Shown piece by piece: positions 33,333 to 42,107 of a stretch of 64,000 nucleotides of DNA. The DNA is from RPQJ01 sp963777725. GTDB taxonomy: Bacteria; Pseudomonadota; Gammaproteobacteria; Steroidobacterales; Steroidobacteraceae. The notes below the pieces were generated by a model. It did not search any database. It worked only from the letters and a program-made list of their open reading frames with translations, and was not told the origin of the DNA. The DNA is taken from assembly GCA_963777725.1 (NCBI GenBank), contig CAVZRR010000014.1:248001-312000 (forward strand), read 5' to 3'. Positions within the stretch are counted from its first letter, which is position 1, and each line of letters opens with the position of its first letter. The position numbers and the translations under genes are program-made.

Positions 33333-35417
33333 TCAGGCATCGACGCTGCGCATCGACAGGCGCACGCGCCCCTGCCGATCGACCTCGAGCACTTTGACGC
33401 GCACGACATCGCCTTCCTTGAGCTTGTCGCTGACGCGCTCGACGCGCTCGTCGGAAATCTGCGAGATGTGCACCAGGCCGTCCTTGCCCGGCAGGATCTG
33501 CACGAACGCGCCGAAATCCATCAGGCGCACGACCTTGCCCTCGTAGACCGCGCCGACTTCGACGTCGGAGACGATCAGCTCGATGCGGCGCTGGGCCTCG
33601 CGGCCGGCGGCGCCATTGACCGACGCGATCTTGACCGACCCGTCGTTCTCGATGTCGATGCTGGTGCCGGTCTCCTCGGTGATCGCGCGGATCACGGCGC
33701 CACCCTTGCCGATGACTTCGCGGATCTTCTCCGGGTCGATCTTCATCGTGATGATCGTCGGCGCCCACTCCGACATCTGCGGACGCGGCGCGGAAATGAC
33801 TTTGGCCATCTCACCAAGGATGTGCAGGCGCGCCTTGTGCGCGGCCTCGAGCGCGACCTTCATGATCTCGCGCGTGATGCCCTCGATCTTGATGTCCATC
33901 TGCAGCGCGGTAACGCCATCCGCCGTGCCGGCCACCTTGAAGTCCATGTCGCCGAGGTGATCCTCGTCGCCGAGGATGTCGGTGAGCACCTGGAACTTGC
34001 CGCCTTCGAGCACGAGCCCCATCGCGACGCCGGCGACCGGCGCCTTGATCGGCACGCCCGCGTCCATCAACGCGAGGCTGGTGCCGCAGACCGATGCCAT
34101 CGAGCTCGAGCCGTTCGACTCGAGCACTTCGGAGACGACGCGGATCACGTACGGGAACGTCGTCATGTCCGGCATCGCCGCGGCGACGCCACGGCGCGCG
34201 AGGTTGCCGTGGCCGATTTCGCGGCGCTTCGGCGAGCCCATCATGCCCGTCTCGCCGACGCAGAACGGCGGGAAGTTGTAGTGCAGCATGAACGGCTCTT
34301 TGCGCTCGCCCGACAGCGCGTCGATGATCTGCGCGTCGCGGCCCGTGCCGAGCGTGGTCGTGACCAGCGCCTGCGTTTCACCGCGCGTGAAGACCGCCGA
34401 GCCGTGGGTGCGCGGCAGCACGCCGGTCTGCACCGTGATCGGCCGCACCGTGTGCATGTCGCGCCCGTCGATGCGCGGCTCGCCGGCGAGAATGCGGCGA
34501 CGGACGATGTTGTACTCGAGGCGACCGATCTCGTCGGCAACCTTGCGGGCACCGAACTGCGGCGTTTCACCCGAGGCCAGCGCCTCGATGGCCGCCTTCT
34601 TGATCTCGCCCACGCGCGCGTAGCGCGCCTGCTTCTCGGTGATGCTGTAGGCCTTGCCCAGCTCGGCCTCGGCCTGCGCGGCCACGGCCGCGACGAGCGC
34701 CGCGTCCTCGGCCGGCGGCGCCCAGTCCCAGGCCGGCTTGCCTGCCTCGGCGGCAAGTTCCTTGATGGCCTGGATCGCGACCTGCATCTGCTCGTGGCCG
34801 AAGACGACCGCGCCGAGCATCACGTCCTCGGGCAGCATCTTCGCCTCGGACTCGACCATCAGCACGGCATCGGCGGTGCCGGCCACGACGAGGTCGAGCT
34901 GGGAGGTCTTGAGGTCGGCCTGGGTCGGATTCAGCGCGTACTTGCCGTCGATGTAGCCGACCCGGGCGGCGCCGATCGGACCCTTGAACGGGATGCCGGA
35001 CAGCGCGATCGCCGCGGACGCTCCGAGCATCGCCGGGATGTCGGAATCGATCTCGGGATCGAGCGAAATGACGGTCGGGACGACCTGCACCTCGTTGAAG
35101 AAGCCTTCGGGGAACAGCGGACGGATCGGCCGGTCGATCAGGCGCGACGTCAGCGTCTCCTTTTCCGAGGGGCGGCCTTCACGCTTGAAGAACCCGCCCG
35201 GGATGCGACCGGCCGCGTACGTCTTCTCGACGTAGTTGACGGTCAGCGGGAAGAAGTCCTTGTTCGGGTCGGCGTTCTTGCGGCCGACGGCCGTGACGAG
35301 CACGACGGTGTCGCCCATGGAGACGACGACGGCGCCGTCGGCCTGGCGGGCGAGGCGCCCGGTCTCGATGGTTACGGAATGGGGTCCGAACTGAAAGGTT
35401 TTCTTGTGGACGGTCAC
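33333..35417 (-). CDS. pnp: Polyribonucleotide nucleotidyltransferase (PNPase)
   Basis: 3'-5' phosphorolytic exoribonuclease of the RNA degradosome. Two RNase PH domains are seen: KKTFQFGPHSVTIETGRLAR at the N-terminus and RIDGRDMHTVRPITVQTGVL in the second, with the catalytic-region ILGDEDHLGDMDFKVAGT. The KH domain is KIREVIGKGGAVIRAI, and the S1 domain is YEGKVVRLMDFGAFVQILPG. The GTG at 35417 gives 694 residues, the normal length; the frame is open further upstream without a better start. It follows rpsO after a strong hairpin, the usual rpsO-pnp arrangement. Confidence 0.96.
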   Translation of the reverse strand: MTVHKKTFQFGPHSVTIETGRLARQADGAVVVSMGDTVVLVTAVGRKNADPNKDFFPLTVNYVEKTYAAGRIPGGFFKREGRPSEKETLTSRLIDRPIRPLFPEGFFNEVQVVPTVISLDPEIDSDIPAMLGASAAIALSGIPFKGPIGAARVGYIDGKYALNPTQADLKTSQLDLVVAGTADAVLMVESEAKMLPEDVMLGAVVFGHEQMQVAIQAIKELAAEAGKPAWDWAPPAEDAALVAAVAAQAEAELGKAYSITEKQARYARVGEIKKAAIEALASGETPQFGARKVADEIGRLEYNIVRRRILAGEPRIDGRDMHTVRPITVQTGVLPRTHGSAVFTRGETQALVTTTLGTGRDAQIIDALSGERKEPFMLHYNFPPFCVGETGMMGSPKRREIGHGNLARRGVAAAMPDMTTFPYVIRVVSEVLESNGSSSMASVCGTSLALMDAGVPIKAPVAGVAMGLVLEGGKFQVLTDILGDEDHLGDMDFKVAGTADGVTALQMDIKIEGITREIMKVALEAAHKARLHILGEMAKVISAPRPQMSEWAPTIITMKIDPEKIREVIGKGGAVIRAITEETGTSIDIENDGSVKIASVNGAAGREAQRRIELIVSDVEVGAVYEGKVVRLMDFGAFVQILPGKDGLVHISQISDERVERVSDKLKEGDVVRVKVLEVDRQGRVRLSMRSVDA

Positions 35418-35463
35418 GATTGTGTCCAGTGCTGCTAGAGCTTTGTAGGGTGCGAAAACGAAT

Positions 35464-35484
35464 CCGGCCCGCAATGCGGGCCGG
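35464..35484 (-). terminator. Intercistronic hairpin between rpsO and pnp
   Basis: CCGGCCCGC (35464-35472) pairs perfectly with GCGGGCCGG (35476-35484) around a 3-nt loop. On the transcribed minus strand it is followed by ATTCGTTTT, a weak T-rich tail. It is 12 bp after the rpsO stop, where E. coli also has a terminator and an RNase III site controlling pnp. A partial terminator or processing site is likely. Confidence 0.7.
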
Positions 35485-35496
35485 AGCTTCGGCGGA

Positions 35497-35766
35497 TCAG
35501 CGGCGCAGGCCGAGCCGGCTGACGATGTCCTGGTAGCGGCTGAGCTCGGTCGCCTTCAGGTAATCGAGGAGCTTGCGACGCTGCGTCACGAGCTTGAGCA
35601 GCCCGCGTCGCGATGCGTGGTCGCCCTTGTGCACGTTGAAGTGCTCGCTGAGTTCGTTGATGCGTGCCGAGAGAAGCGCGATCTGGACTTCGGGCGAACC
35701 CGTGTCTTTCGCGCCGCGGCTGTAATTGCCGACGATCTCGGTCTTGCGCTCGGTGGACAGTGCCAT
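35497..35766 (-). CDS. rpsO: 30S ribosomal protein S15
   Basis: Primary 16S rRNA-binding protein of the small subunit. ATG 35766 gives the standard 89 residues. Typical S15 blocks are SPEVQIALLSARINELSEHF, HKGDHASRRGLLKLVTQRR and LLDYLKATELSRYQDIVSRL. GAGG lies about 10 bp upstream of the start. It is between truB and pnp as in most gammaproteobacteria. Confidence 0.98.
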   Translation of the reverse strand: MALSTERKTEIVGNYSRGAKDTGSPEVQIALLSARINELSEHFNVHKGDHASRRGLLKLVTQRRKLLDYLKATELSRYQDIVSRLGLRR

Positions 35767-35839
35767 CGTTTGGAGTCCTCGAAACCTTGTAATAACCTTG
35801 AATTGAGCCGCGCATTTTACCCGGCAAAGCGCTGATTTC

Positions 35840-36823
35840 TCAAGCCGTTTCGGCATCTTCTCCGGCGGCGCCGGGCACGAACAGGCGCTCGACCCGGATC
35901 TGCCCCGCGGATCCGCAGGTCACCAGGCCCAGGAATCGGCTCGCCGGGTCGTAGGCACGGGCCAATTCGCCGGCCGCGAGCGACGCCGGCGCCGGCGCCG
36001 GCAGCTCGCGGCCCTGCCTCAGGTGCAGGCTCGAGCGCGCGTCGAGATCGACGCGCGGCAGCGTCGCGAAAGCTGCATCGACCGGCAACAGCCAGGCCGG
36101 CCGCTCGGCCTCAGCCGGATGATCCGCAACCCAGGCCTCGACCGCCTCCAGCGTGACCATCGCGCGATCCTCGAACGGTTCCACCCACAGGCGGCGCAGC
36201 GCCGACAGGTGCCCGGCCGTGCCGAGGGCAGTCGCAAGCTCCTCGCCGAGCACCCGGATGTAGGTGCCTTTCGAGCACACCACGTCGAATTGCAGCGAGA
36301 CGGCGTCGAAGTCCTGCAGCTCGATCCGGTGGATCGTGATCCGCCGCGGTGCCCGGGCGATCTCCTCGCCGCGCCGGGCCATCTCGTAAAGCGGCCGGCC
36401 CGCGTGCTTGAGCGCCGAATACATGGGCGGAACCTGGTCGCGCGAGCCCACCAGCGTGGCCAGCGTCCGTTCGAGCTCGGCGCGGTCGACGACCGGAACC
36501 GGCGCCGAGCGGATCACGGCTCCGTCGGCGTCACCAGTGTCCGTGGCCGCGCCAAGCGTCACTCGCGCCCGGTAAGCCTTCCCGGATCCGAGCAACTGCC
36601 CGCATGCCTTGGTCGCCTGGCCGAAGCACAGCGGCAGCATGCCGGTCGCCATCGGGTCGAGCGTGCCGGCATGCCCGGCCTTGGCCGCGCGCAGCAGGCG
36701 GCGAACGCGCTGCAAGGCGGGGGTCGAACCGAGGCCGGTGGGCTTGTCGAGCAGAACGATGCCGTCGAGATCGCGCCAGCGCGGGCGCTCGCCGGCGCTT
36801 CGCCCCGGTGGGCGGGCCGTCAC
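35840..36823 (-). CDS. truB: tRNA pseudouridine(55) synthase TruB
   Basis: Makes pseudouridine 55 in the T-loop of tRNAs. DGIVLLDKPTGLGSTPALQ leads the catalytic domain. The nucleophilic Asp is in GHAGTLDPMATGMLPLCFG near residue 56. VCSKGTYIRVLGEELATALG and the C-terminal PUA-like domain follow. The 327-residue length is normal. The GTG start at 36823 overlaps the rbfA stop (GTGA). Part of the rimP-to-pnp operon. Confidence 0.96.
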   Translation of the reverse strand: MTARPPGRSAGERPRWRDLDGIVLLDKPTGLGSTPALQRVRRLLRAAKAGHAGTLDPMATGMLPLCFGQATKACGQLLGSGKAYRARVTLGAATDTGDADGAVIRSAPVPVVDRAELERTLATLVGSRDQVPPMYSALKHAGRPLYEMARRGEEIARAPRRITIHRIELQDFDAVSLQFDVVCSKGTYIRVLGEELATALGTAGHLSALRRLWVEPFEDRAMVTLEAVEAWVADHPAEAERPAWLLPVDAAFATLPRVDLDARSSLHLRQGRELPAPAPASLAAGELARAYDPASRFLGLVTCGSAGQIRVERLFVPGAAGEDAETA

Positions 36824-37221
36824 TTCGATTCGTCTGCGGGCGGCTCGTCACCCGCCGGGTGCCGCGCCTCGTCCTGGCGAACGGCCTGCGTGATCAGCGC
36901 GTCGAGCCGCTGCCCGCGCTCGAGTTCCTCGTCCGGCTGGAAGTGGATGTGCGGCGCGATGCGCAGCCGCAGCGCGCGACCGAGCGGGCCGCGCAGGTAG
37001 CCCGACGCCTCGTCGAGGATCTCCTGCTGCTCGGGGTCGTGCGCGTCGCCGGTGAGCAACTGGAACTGCACCCACGCGTGCGAGAGGTCCGGCGACATCT
37101 TGACGTGGGTGATCGTCACGGGCTTCAGGCGCGGATCGTTGACGTCGCGACGCAGCATCTCCGACAGCGTGCGCTGCACCTGCTCGGCGACGCGACGGGC
37201 ACGCGGGACTTCACGAGGCAT
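36820..37221 (-). CDS. rbfA: 30S ribosome-binding factor RbfA
   Basis: Helps mature the 5' end of 16S rRNA in the small subunit. 133 residues with the KH-like fold: RRVAEQVQRTLSEMLRRDVNDPRLKPVTI, then the conserved SPDLSHAWVQFQLL and the RLRIAPHIHFQPDEELERG region. A short polar tail follows. It is 9 bp after infB and overlaps truB by 4 bp. Confidence 0.95.
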   Translation of the reverse strand: MPREVPRARRVAEQVQRTLSEMLRRDVNDPRLKPVTITHVKMSPDLSHAWVQFQLLTGDAHDPEQQEILDEASGYLRGPLGRALRLRIAPHIHFQPDEELERGQRLDALITQAVRQDEARHPAGDEPPADESK

Positions 37222-37230
37222 GGCGCACCG

Positions 37231-39771
37231 TTACGCGCTGCGCGCGACCTCGACCCGGGCGAAGCACTCGATCTGGTCACCCGCCCGGATGTCGTTGTAG
37301 TTGCGCACGCCGATGCCGCACTCGGTGCCGGCGCGGACTTCGTTGACGTCGTCCTTGAAGCGCCGCAGCGAGTCGAGCTCGCCCTGGTGGATGACCACGT
37401 TGTCGCGCAATACGCGCACCGGGTTGCCGCGCTTGATGACGCCCTCGACGACCAGGCAGCCGGCCACCGTGCCGAACTTGCTCGAGCGGAACACTTCACG
37501 CACCTCGGCGAGGCCGACGATCTGTTCCTTGACCTCGGGCTTGAGCAGGCCGGAGACCGCCTGCTTCACGTCGTCGATCGCCTCGTAGATGATGCTGTAG
37601 TAGTTGACCTCGACGCCGTTGTCCTTCATTGCGGTGCGCGCTGCGCCGTCGGCACGCACGTTGAAGCCAATGATCCGCGCCTTCGAGGCCGCGGCCAGCG
37701 TCACGTCGGACTCGGTGATGCCGCCCACGCCGCTCGCGATGACCTTGACGGCCACCTCGTCGGTGCCGAGCTTCGACAGCGCGTCGCGCAACGCCTCGGC
37801 GCTGCCCTGCACGTCGGCCTTGACGATGAGCTGCACGTTCGCGCTCGCGGCTTCGGCCAGCTGCGAGAAGACGTCATCGGACTTCTTCGCCGCGCTCGCG
37901 AGCCGCACGTCGCGGAACTTGCCCTGGCGATACAGGGCCACTTCGCGCGCCTTGCGCTCGCTTTCGACGACCAGCAGGTCGTCGCCCGCGTTGGGGGCGT
38001 TCGAGAGCCCGAGCACCGCCAACGGCGTCGACGGGCCGGCCTCGGCCACCTGCTTGCCCGTCGCGTCGAACATGGCGCGCACGCGGCCGAACTCCTGGCC
38101 CGCGATGATCGGGTCGCCGGCCTTGAGGGTGCCGCGCTTGACGAGCACGGTCGCCACCGCGCCGCGGCCCTTCTCGATGCTCGACTCGAGCACCACGCCG
38201 ACGGCGGGGCCGGCGGTCGGCGCCTTGAGGTCGAGCACTTCGGCCTGCAGCAGGATGCTCTCGAGCAGCTGGTCGATGCCCGCCCCGGTGTGCGCCGAGA
38301 CGTTGACGAACATCGTGTCGCCGCCCCACTCCTCGGGAATCACGTTCTGCTTGCCGAGGTCGTTGCGCACCCGGTCGGGGTCCGCGCCGTGCTTGTCGAT
38401 CTTGTTGACCGCGACGACGATCGCGACGTTGGCCGCGCGCGCGTGCTGGATCGCCTCCACCGTCTGCGGCATGACGCCGTCGTCGGCCGCGACCACGAGC
38501 ACGACGATGTCGGTCACGTGCGCGCCACGGGCGCGCATCGCCGTGAAGGCCGCGTGGCCCGGCGTGTCGATGAACGTGATCGGTCCCTTGGGCGTCTCGA
38601 CTTGATAGGCGCCGATGTGCTGGGTGATGCCGCCCGCCTCGCCCGCAGCCACCTTGGCGCGCCGAATGTAGTCGAGCAGCGAGGTCTTGCCGTGGTCGAC
38701 GTGACCCATGATGGTGACGACCGGCGCGCGTGGCAGCAGTTCGAGTTCGCCGACCCCGGTATTCAGCTGGTCCTCGAGCACGTCTTCCTTGAGGCGCACG
38801 GCCGTGTGGCCGAATTCCTCGACGACGAGCTGCGCCGTGTCCTGGTCGATGGGCTGGTTGATGGTCGCCATCACGCCCATCTTCATCATCGTCTTGATGA
38901 CTTCGTTGGCCTTGACCGCCATGCGGTTGGCCAGCTCGCCGACGGTGATCGTTTCCGGCAGCTGGACCTCGCGCTTGACCGGCGCCGTCGGCTGCGCGAA
39001 CTCGCCGCCGCGGGAATCGACGCTGACCTGCACCGGCCGCCGATAACGGCTCGCCTGCTGCCGCTTCTTGAAGCGCGCGCTCGCGTCGCCGGCGACGTGC
39101 AGCTCCTGCCGACCGTACTTCGTGGAGCCTCCCTTGCGGTCCTGCACCGGCTCCGGAGCCTTGGGCCGGGGCGGCGGAGCCGCGCGCACGGGCTCGGCCG
39201 CGCTCGGCTCCGCGACGGGCTCGGTCTTTTCGTGCCGGACGTGCTCGCGCGTCTCGGCCTGGTGCTGCGCCGCGGCCGCGGCGCGCTGTCGCTCCTCCTC
39301 GTCCACCCTTGCCTGCGCCTCGCGTTCGAGCCGCTCGCGCTCGAGCCGCTCGGCGTCGCGCAATTCGGCCTCGCGCCGCTCCGCCTCGAGCCGCACCGAC
39401 TCCTCGGCCTGGCGCTGCCGGTCAACTTCCTCCTGCCGCTGGCGCTGCTCTTCCTCGAGCACCGTGCGGTTCAGGTAGGTCTTCTTCACGCGCACTTCGA
39501 CGTTGACGGTGCGCGCCCGGCCCAGCGTGGACGCGACCTTGATCTCCTGCTGCGCCTTGCGCTTCAGCGTGATCTTGCGTGGGGCGGCGGCTGCGTCTTC
39601 CTGACGACCGTGCGCGCGGCGCAGGTGCGTCAGGAGCTCCATCTTGGCCTCATCGCTGATGATGTCGTCGGCGCCCGAGACCTTGATGCCGGCCTCGTCG
39701 AGCTGCGTGATGAGCCGCTCGACCGGGACCTTGAGCACCTCGGCAAATTGGCTGACTGTGACTTCCGCCAT
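37231..39771 (-). CDS. infB: Translation initiation factor IF-2
   Basis: GTPase that brings fMet-tRNA to the ribosome. 846 residues. The N-terminal IF2-N module (VTVSQFAEVLKVPVERLITQ) is followed by a long charged, Arg/Glu-rich helical region to about 260 and a second N2 module (ETITVGELANRMAVKANEVI). The G domain starts near 353 with G1 GHVDHGKTSLLD, G3 DTPGHAAF and G4 NKIDKHGAD. Domains II-IV follow to the C-terminus. It sits 13 bp after nusA, the standard order. Confidence 0.97.
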   Translation of the reverse strand: MAEVTVSQFAEVLKVPVERLITQLDEAGIKVSGADDIISDEAKMELLTHLRRAHGRQEDAAAAPRKITLKRKAQQEIKVASTLGRARTVNVEVRVKKTYLNRTVLEEEQRQRQEEVDRQRQAEESVRLEAERREAELRDAERLERERLEREAQARVDEEERQRAAAAAQHQAETREHVRHEKTEPVAEPSAAEPVRAAPPPRPKAPEPVQDRKGGSTKYGRQELHVAGDASARFKKRQQASRYRRPVQVSVDSRGGEFAQPTAPVKREVQLPETITVGELANRMAVKANEVIKTMMKMGVMATINQPIDQDTAQLVVEEFGHTAVRLKEDVLEDQLNTGVGELELLPRAPVVTIMGHVDHGKTSLLDYIRRAKVAAGEAGGITQHIGAYQVETPKGPITFIDTPGHAAFTAMRARGAHVTDIVVLVVAADDGVMPQTVEAIQHARAANVAIVVAVNKIDKHGADPDRVRNDLGKQNVIPEEWGGDTMFVNVSAHTGAGIDQLLESILLQAEVLDLKAPTAGPAVGVVLESSIEKGRGAVATVLVKRGTLKAGDPIIAGQEFGRVRAMFDATGKQVAEAGPSTPLAVLGLSNAPNAGDDLLVVESERKAREVALYRQGKFRDVRLASAAKKSDDVFSQLAEAASANVQLIVKADVQGSAEALRDALSKLGTDEVAVKVIASGVGGITESDVTLAAASKARIIGFNVRADGAARTAMKDNGVEVNYYSIIYEAIDDVKQAVSGLLKPEVKEQIVGLAEVREVFRSSKFGTVAGCLVVEGVIKRGNPVRVLRDNVVIHQGELDSLRRFKDDVNEVRAGTECGIGVRNYNDIRAGDQIECFARVEVARSA

Positions 39772-39784
39772 GGGATACCTCCGC

Positions 39785-41287
39785 TCAGGCCTGCTGGCTC
39801 TGCTCGAACCAGTGCTTGCGCGCAGCCAGGATCAGCTCGCCGGCGCGCTGCGGGTCGAGGTTGGGAATCTCCGCAAGGTCGTCCACCGCCTGCTCCGCGA
39901 GATCCTCGCGAGTCACGATGCCGTGGCGGGCGAGCTCGCCGGCGAGCTCGTCGTCCATGCCTTCGACTTCGAGCAGGTCGTCCGCCGGATCGGCGCCGAC
40001 CAGCGTCTCCTCGCTCGCGATCGCCTGCGTCAGCAGCACGTCACGGGCGCGGTTGCGCAGCTCCTGGACGATGTTCTCGTCGAACTCCTCGATGCCGGCA
40101 AGCTCGGACTGCGGCACGTAGGCGATTTCCTCGATGCTGGAGAAACCCTCCTGCACCAGGATCGCGGCCACGTCCTCGTCCACGTCGAGCTGCTTCATGA
40201 ACAGTTCGCGCAGGTCGCGCTGCTCGGACTCGCTCTTCTCCTCAGCGGCCTGCTCGCTCATGATGTTGAGCTTCCACCCGGTCAGCTCGCTCGCGAGCCG
40301 GATGTTCTGGCCGCCGCGGCCGATGGCCTGCGACAGCTTTTCCTCGGCGACCGCGATGTCCATGGCGTGGGCTTCCTCGTCGACGACGATCGAGCTCACC
40401 TCGGCCGGCGCCATGGCGTTGATGACGAACTGCGCGGGGTTGTCGTCGAACGGGATGATGTCGACGCGCTCGCCGGCGATCTCGTTCGAAACCGCCTGCA
40501 CGCGCGAACCGCGCATGCCGACGCAGGCCCCGACCGGATCGATGCGCGGGTCGTTGCTGCGCACGGCGATCTTGGCGCGGGCACCCGGGTCCCGGGCGGC
40601 GCCGAGGATGTTGATCAGGCCCTGGCCCACCTCAGGCACCTCGAGCTTGAACAGCTCGATCAGGAACTCCGGCGCCGTGCGGCTCAGGAACAGCTGCGGG
40701 CCGCGCGGCTCGGAGCGCACGTCCTTCAGGAAAGCCTTGATGCGGTCCTGCGTGCGCACGGGTTCGCGGGGAATCATCGCCTCGCGGCCGATGAACCCTT
40801 CGGCATTGCCGCCGAGGTCCACGAAGATGCCGTTGCGGTCGACGCGCTTCACGAGGCCCGAGACGAGCTGGCCGATGCGGCCCTTGTACTGCTCGACGAC
40901 CTGCGCCCGCTCGGCCTCGCGCACTTTCTGCACGATGACCTGCTTCGCGGTCTGCGCGGCGATGCGACCGAACGCCACGGACTCGAGCGGCGTCTCGACG
41001 TAGCCGCCGACCTCGGCTTCCGGCGTGACGTCGAGCGCGTCATCGAGGCGCAGCTCCTTGTCCGGGAACTCGAGCTCCGTCGAGTCGTCGGCGAAAACCT
41101 TCCAGCGACGGAACGTGTCGTACTCGCCCGTCTTGCGGTTGATCGCGACGCGGACGTCGATCTCCTCGCCGTACTTCTTGCGTGTGGCGGAAGCGAGCGC
41201 GATTTCGAGCGCCTCGAAGATGATTTCCTTGTCGACGCCTTTCTCGTTGGAAACTTCTTCGGCCACTCTGAGGATTTCTTTGCTCAT
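39785..41287 (-). CDS. nusA: Transcription termination/antitermination factor NusA
   Basis: RNA polymerase-associated factor. ATG 41287 gives 500 residues. The N-terminal domain begins SKEILRVAEEVSNEKGVDKE. The S1 domain has RIGQLVSGLVKRVDRNGIFV. KH1 and KH2 include DPVGACVGMRGSRVQAVSNE and LSQAIGRGGQNIRLASEL. Two C-terminal helical repeats (about 370-500) are present, as in E. coli NusA. It follows rimP by 25 bp and is followed by infB. Confidence 0.97.
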   Translation of the reverse strand: MSKEILRVAEEVSNEKGVDKEIIFEALEIALASATRKKYGEEIDVRVAINRKTGEYDTFRRWKVFADDSTELEFPDKELRLDDALDVTPEAEVGGYVETPLESVAFGRIAAQTAKQVIVQKVREAERAQVVEQYKGRIGQLVSGLVKRVDRNGIFVDLGGNAEGFIGREAMIPREPVRTQDRIKAFLKDVRSEPRGPQLFLSRTAPEFLIELFKLEVPEVGQGLINILGAARDPGARAKIAVRSNDPRIDPVGACVGMRGSRVQAVSNEIAGERVDIIPFDDNPAQFVINAMAPAEVSSIVVDEEAHAMDIAVAEEKLSQAIGRGGQNIRLASELTGWKLNIMSEQAAEEKSESEQRDLRELFMKQLDVDEDVAAILVQEGFSSIEEIAYVPQSELAGIEEFDENIVQELRNRARDVLLTQAIASEETLVGADPADDLLEVEGMDDELAGELARHGIVTREDLAEQAVDDLAEIPNLDPQRAGELILAARKHWFEQSQQA

Positions 41288-41312
41288 CTCTCGTCCTCCC
41301 GCAATGCGGGGT

Positions 41313-41762
41313 TCAAACGTCCGGCGCGAGATGCGCCTTGCGAATGCCATCGATCGGCAGCACATGGCGCCGACCGTCCACTTCGACCTCGATCGTCCGG
41401 GCGCCGGTCGCGACCAGCACCCCCTCGAAACGGCGCCGACCCTCGACCGGCTGCGCCATCTCCACGAAAACCTTCTCCCCGGCGTACGGCGCGAAGTGCT
41501 CCGGCGTCCTGAGCGGCCGCTCGAGGCCCGGCGAGGACACCTCCAGCGTGTACTGGCCCGGCACGGGGTCCTCGACGTCGAGCAAAGCGCTCACGGCCCG
41601 GCTCACCCGCTCGCAATCGTCGATCGCGATGCCGGCGGGCGCGTCGATGTACACGCGCAGCAACCCGTTGCCGCGCCCCGGCGAGTATTCGAGCTCCCAG
41701 AGCTCGTAACCCAGATCCTCGACCACCGGTCGCACCAGCGTCACCAGGGTGTCCCTGAGCAT
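41313..41762 (-). CDS. rimP: Ribosome maturation factor RimP
   Basis: 30S subunit assembly factor, 149 residues from ATG 41762. Family blocks are VRPVVEDLGYELWELEYSPG, LLRVYIDAPAGIAIDDCERV and YTLEVSSPGLERPL, with the C-terminal SH3-like domain including VLPIDGIRKAHLAPDV. GGGCGGGG lies upstream of the start. It opens the operon after a leader of about 230 bp carrying two terminator-like hairpins. Confidence 0.96.
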   Translation of the reverse strand: MLRDTLVTLVRPVVEDLGYELWELEYSPGRGNGLLRVYIDAPAGIAIDDCERVSRAVSALLDVEDPVPGQYTLEVSSPGLERPLRTPEHFAPYAGEKVFVEMAQPVEGRRRFEGVLVATGARTIEVEVDGRRHVLPIDGIRKAHLAPDV

Positions 41763-41791
41763 CGCCCCGCCCTTGCATCGCACGCAGAAAC

Positions 41792-41814
41792 AAAAAATGG
41801 GCCGGCGGCCCATT
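41792..41814 (-). terminator. Intrinsic terminator-like hairpin in the rimP-nusA leader
   Basis: On the minus strand AATGGGCC, loop GCC, GGCCCATT, then a run of six T (41797 down to 41792). An 8-bp perfect stem with a T-run fits an intrinsic terminator or attenuator about 30 bp before the rimP start codon. Confidence 0.7.
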
Positions 41815-41856
41815 CGTTCCTTCGCGGCCGTCGGGCCGCAGCCCACCCCGCAAATG

Positions 41857-41876
41857 AAAAATCCCCGCATGGGGGA
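41857..41876 (-). terminator. Second terminator-like hairpin in the rimP-nusA leader
   Basis: On the minus strand TCCCC, a 5-nt loop, then GGGGA leading into five T (41861-41857). It is shorter than the hairpin at 41792-41814. It could be a terminator or the first arm of an attenuator. Confidence 0.5.
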
Positions 41877-41994
41877 CTTCTCTGGCGAATCTCCCGCCGC
41901 ACTGGCCAGCCCCGTTTCTTGAGCTGCCCCGCCCGGCCGGGAAGCCGCGCCGATCAACGACTTGATCGCAGGCTGACGGTTTCCCGAGGCGCGG

Positions 41995-42002
41995 ATTCTA
42001 TA
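41995..42002 (-). promoter_or_regulatory. Candidate -10 box for the rimP-nusA operon
   Basis: TATAGAAT on the minus strand. No good -35 hexamer is found at the usual spacing, so this is a weak call based on one element and its position upstream of the leader. Confidence 0.3.
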
Positions 42003-42107
42003 GCAAGGGGGACACTCCTGCTAGTCCGCGCGCCGGGCATGAGTCCGCGGCCGAAAACGCTTACATTGGCCGCCGTTCCGTCATTGCAGCCGACGCACGA
42101 CCCCGGC

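Larger units (their letters stand above)
41763..42107. other. Divergent intergenic region between rimP and an MFS gene
   Basis: 345 bp without a recognised gene. It holds two terminator-like hairpins facing rimP, a CGGCC/GGCCG stem at 41825-41838 between them, and a perfect 7-bp hairpin CGATCAA/TTGATCG at 41951-41968. A TATAGAAT on the minus strand at 41995-42002 could be the -10 box for the leader. No tRNA is found here, although some gammaproteobacteria have one before rimP. Confidence 0.6.

Noticed and set aside
33333..35474. Longer PNPase starting at 35474
   Set aside because: The extra 19 residues are encoded by the rpsO-pnp hairpin region and are not PNPase-like; GTG 35417 gives the normal N-terminus.
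41763..42107. A tRNA gene upstream of rimP, as in some gammaproteobacteria
   Set aside because: No cloverleaf or T-arm GTTCGA-type sequence is found on either strand in this region.
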